A stretch of DNA of 64,000 nucleotides, taken from contig JAGZJZ010000011.1 of assembly GCA_018365455.1 (NCBI GenBank), forward strand, positions 101,347 to 165,346, given 5' to 3'. A program made the translations under genes and the position numbers. This document shows, piece by piece, positions 62,126 through 64,000 of this stretch (the first letter of the stretch is position 1; every line of letters starts with the position of its first letter). The notes under the pieces were generated by a model that ran no database searches, was not told the origin of the DNA, and worked only from the letters and a program-made list of their open reading frames with translations. Source of the DNA: Clostridiales bacterium (GTDB taxonomy: Bacteria > Bacillota > Clostridia > Lachnospirales > Lachnospiraceae).

Positions 62126-63619
62126 TTATTCTCTTAATGTTGCAGCATGCATGATCTTTTCCTGAGAAGCTTCTTCAATGGAAAGCTCTCCAGTCTTACG
62201 GCCTTCACACATAATAATGACTCTGTCACTCATACGAAGTACTTCCGTAAGTTCTGATGAAATCATGATAATGGATTTCCCATTCTTTACAAGTTCATTC
62301 ATCAGAGCATAAATCTCGCTCTTTGCACCGACGTCAATACCACGGGTAGGTTCGTCGAAAATCAGGATGTCACAGTCTCTGGTAAGCCATTTTGCTATAA
62401 CTACCTTCTGCTGGTTACCACCAGATAAGTTCTTTACTTTCTGTTCAATCGAAGGTGTTTTTGTCTTTAACGCTTCTACATAATTCCTGGTAACTTCTTT
62501 TTCTTTTTTCTTATCGATGAAAAGTCCGTTTGTAAAGTTCTCCAGGGAAGCCATCGTGGTATTTTCAGCTACTGTTTTTTCAACATTTACACCGAAACGC
62601 TTTCTGTCTTCTGACAGATATCCGATACCCGCATTAACTGCATCCTGAGGGCTTTTGATCTCAACCTTTTTGCCATTGATATATATTTCACCGCTGTCTT
62701 TTTTATCGGCACCAAACAATGCTCTTGCTGTTTCTGTTCTACCGGCTCCCATCAATCCTGAGAAACCAAGGATTTCTCCCTTGTGCAGATCAAAGCTGAC
62801 ATTTCGAACCATCTTTCCGGCATTTAAGTTTTTAACACTTAAAACAACCGGTGCATTTGGAGGTACATTGCTGTGTTCCTTAGGGTCTTCGTAAACAACA
62901 CGTCCAACCATCATATTAATGATATCGTCCTTCGTGGAATCTTTTGTTACGATTGTTCCTACATACTCACCGTCACGCATAACCGTTACTCTGTCTGTAA
63001 TTCTCTTAATTTCATCCATTCTGTGAGATATGTAGACGATTCCGATGTTCTTCTTGCGAAGGTCATCGATGATCTTGAATAACTCAGTGATTTCAGCATC
63101 TGTAAGAGCTGCTGTCGGTTCATCGAATACGATTACCTTTGCATCTGTAGAAATTGCCTTTGCGATTTCACACATCTGCTGCCTTCCTACTGTTAGACGT
63201 CCCATCGTTTCTCTTGGGTCAATATCAATATTCAATAAATCAAATAATTTTTGTGCTTCGACATTCATCTTTCTGTCATTAATCATTTTACCGTTCATGC
63301 TTTCGCGTCCGATAAATATATTTTGAGCAACAGTCAAATGATTCATCATGTTCAATTCCTGATGCACAATAACGATACCTGCTGTCTGAGCTTCTTTTGG
63401 GCTTTTGAACTCTACTTCTTTACCCTCAAATGTAATGGTACCTTTGTCCTTTGCATAAATTCCGGTTAATACTTTCATCAAAGTTGATTTACCGGCTCCG
63501 TTCTCACCCATCAGTGCATGAACTTCACCTTTTCTTAATTCCAGATTAACCTCTTTTAAGGCATGGACTCCGGGGAAAGACTTATCAATGCCTTTCATTG
63601 TCAGTATTACATCACCCAC
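62126..63619 (-). CDS. CUT2 sugar ABC transporter double ATPase (RbsA/MglA-like)
   Basis: A 497-aa protein with two ATPase halves. The first has Walker A GENGAGKSTLM, LTVGRQQMCEIAKAI and Walker B VIVFDEPTAALT; the second has the degenerate GLMGAGRTETARA, LSGGNQQKVVIAKWL and ILIFDEPTRGIDVG. The start is taken as the GTG at 63617-63619, since GGAAGGTGAG lies directly before it (the same arrangement as atpB here); an ATG five codons upstream would place the start in the ribosome site. First gene of the operon, with promoter TTGTTA-N17-TATAAT at 63681-63709. Confidence 0.93.
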   Translation of the reverse strand: MGDVILTMKGIDKSFPGVHALKEVNLELRKGEVHALMGENGAGKSTLMKVLTGIYAKDKGTITFEGKEVEFKSPKEAQTAGIVIVHQELNMMNHLTVAQNIFIGRESMNGKMINDRKMNVEAQKLFDLLNIDIDPRETMGRLTVGRQQMCEIAKAISTDAKVIVFDEPTAALTDAEITELFKIIDDLRKKNIGIVYISHRMDEIKRITDRVTVMRDGEYVGTIVTKDSTKDDIINMMVGRVVYEDPKEHSNVPPNAPVVLSVKNLNAGKMVRNVSFDLHKGEILGFSGLMGAGRTETARALFGADKKDSGEIYINGKKVEIKSPQDAVNAGIGYLSEDRKRFGVNVEKTVAENTTMASLENFTNGLFIDKKKEKEVTRNYVEALKTKTPSIEQKVKNLSGGNQQKVVIAKWLTRDCDILIFDEPTRGIDVGAKSEIYALMNELVKNGKSIIMISSELTEVLRMSDRVIIMCEGRKTGELSIEEASQEKIMHAATLRE

Positions 63620-63680
63620 GTTCTCACCTTCCATTTCTTTTTTTTGCAGTTATTAAATAACTTTCCTCTAACTAATGAAC

Positions 63681-63709
63681 ATTATATGTCTAAATTGTGA
63701 ATATAACAA
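63681..63709 (-). promoter_or_regulatory. Promoter of the rbsABC-like operon
   Basis: On the minus strand TTGTTA (63704-63709), 17 nt, TATAAT (63681-63686), about 60 nt before the ATPase start. Good sigma-A match. Confidence 0.65.
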
Positions 63710-63725
63710 TAGAATATCTTCTTAG

Positions 63726-63767
63726 AAAAGGTAAAAATCTTACTTTATCATAAAATTTTTACCTTTT
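63726..63767. repeat. AT-rich inverted repeat with 13-bp arms
   Basis: Perfect arms AAAAGGTAAAAAT (63726-63738) and its complement (63755-63767), 16-nt loop. It lies just upstream of the rbsA -35 and beside a coding remnant. It could be a weak bidirectional terminator, an operator, or the end of a mobile element. Confidence 0.6.
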
Positions 63768-63918
63768 GGATGTACAGAATGACGCAAAAGATCGTGGAAT
63801 GCACTTCGGAGATCCGAAACATTCTGTCAATATAGAGGACTATATCAACGAATGTTCGAATCTCCGACGTAATTTACCTGATTATTTGTCTGATACTAGT
63901 ACTCCATCCGGACAGTAA
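63754..63918 (+). pseudogene. Coding remnant, unidentified (possible transposase tail)
   Basis: An open frame without a good start, preceded directly by a stop, encodes about 54 residues with coding-like composition (GMHFGDPKHSVNIEDYI, NLRRNLPDYL) and ends STPSGQ before TAA at 63916-63918. Its last bases coincide with the start of the dispersed repeat; copy 1 at 35642 encodes the same TPSG-stop ending but lacks the rest. This points to the 3' end of a decayed mobile-element gene, but the family was not recognised. Confidence 0.4.
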
Positions 63919-63966
63919 CAATAGTGACAGCACTGCCTATTTTGCCATCTGCCGCGTTGTCGTCAG
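63900..63966. repeat. Dispersed repeat, copy 2
   Basis: Same layout as at 35642-35708: a 12-nt block (63900-63911), 14 unrelated bases, and the identical 37-nt block (63926-63962). Here it is followed by a perfect 7-bp hairpin AGCGGAG/CTCCGCT (63969-63988) that copy 1 lacks. Same orientation in the window as copy 1. Confidence 0.85.
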
Positions 63967-64000
63967 TCAGCGGAGGAACCACTCCGCTTCCATCCTTCGC

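Overview
The window looks like chromosome of an anaerobic, spore-forming Firmicute, most probably a Lachnospiraceae member (Blautia-like). The evidence is the clostridial order mazG-hup-rqcP-yabP-yabQ-divIC, a CotS-type spore coat gene, sigma-E-like promoters, AGGAGG ribosome sites, moderate to low GC, an F-type ATP synthase whose c subunit carries the full Na+-binding residue set, and a secreted GH29 fucosidase with Ig-like repeats. Genus is inferred from overall impression, not from a search.

Layout. 1-1333: 3' part of a large serine recombinase, the edge of an integrated element lying outside the window, ending inside a minus-strand tRNA-Met(CAT). 1454-11158 (minus): housekeeping and sporulation block (divIC, yabQ, yabP, rqcP, HU, mazG, phosphosugar mutase, cotS-like, cca, uppP, Mbeg1-like hydrolase, DUF445). 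11430-14112 (plus): ECF sigma factor with a membrane-anchored beta-propeller protein. 14166-20686: a CUT1 ABC importer without its own ATPase and a nucleoside hydrolase (minus), divergent from a LacI-type regulator fused to a ribokinase-like PfkB kinase. 20833-23796 (plus): Xre repressor, DUF3169 protein and NatAB-like ABC exporter, behind a promoter with two identical palindromic operators. 23873-27101 (minus): PAS/GGDEF/GAF cyclase and a ZIP metal transporter.

27350-36468 (minus): eight closely spaced genes, probably largely co-transcribed: nitrate/taurine-type ABC importer, acyl-CoA-ligase-like AMP-binding enzyme, MBOAT acyltransferase, SGNH/AlgJ-DltD-like partner and a two-component system, with a divergent AraC regulator. 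The MBOAT/SGNH/AMP-ligase combination recalls dlt-type surface acylation but lacks a carrier protein. 37716-44461 (minus): M29 aminopeptidase, a large membrane-anchored protein with a degenerate C39-like end, a methyltransferase, and a Met/Pro/Asn-rich repeat protein with a conserved-looking C-terminal domain. 44565-52682 (minus): ywmB and the complete F1Fo ATP synthase operon (atpZ, I, B, E, F, H, A, G, D, C).

53000-63619 (minus): fucose/ribose-type sugar locus: RbsABC-like importer, then a 2029-residue secreted alpha-L-fucosidase and a FucU/RbsD mutarotase. The fucosidase would release L-fucose from host glycans, the importer could take it up and FucU would interconvert its anomers. The right edge (63640-64000) has no intact gene. 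It holds the rbsA promoter, an AT-rich inverted repeat, a coding remnant, and a second copy of a ~65-nt dispersed repeat also found at 35642-35708. No CRISPR array, rRNA or complete insertion sequence was seen.
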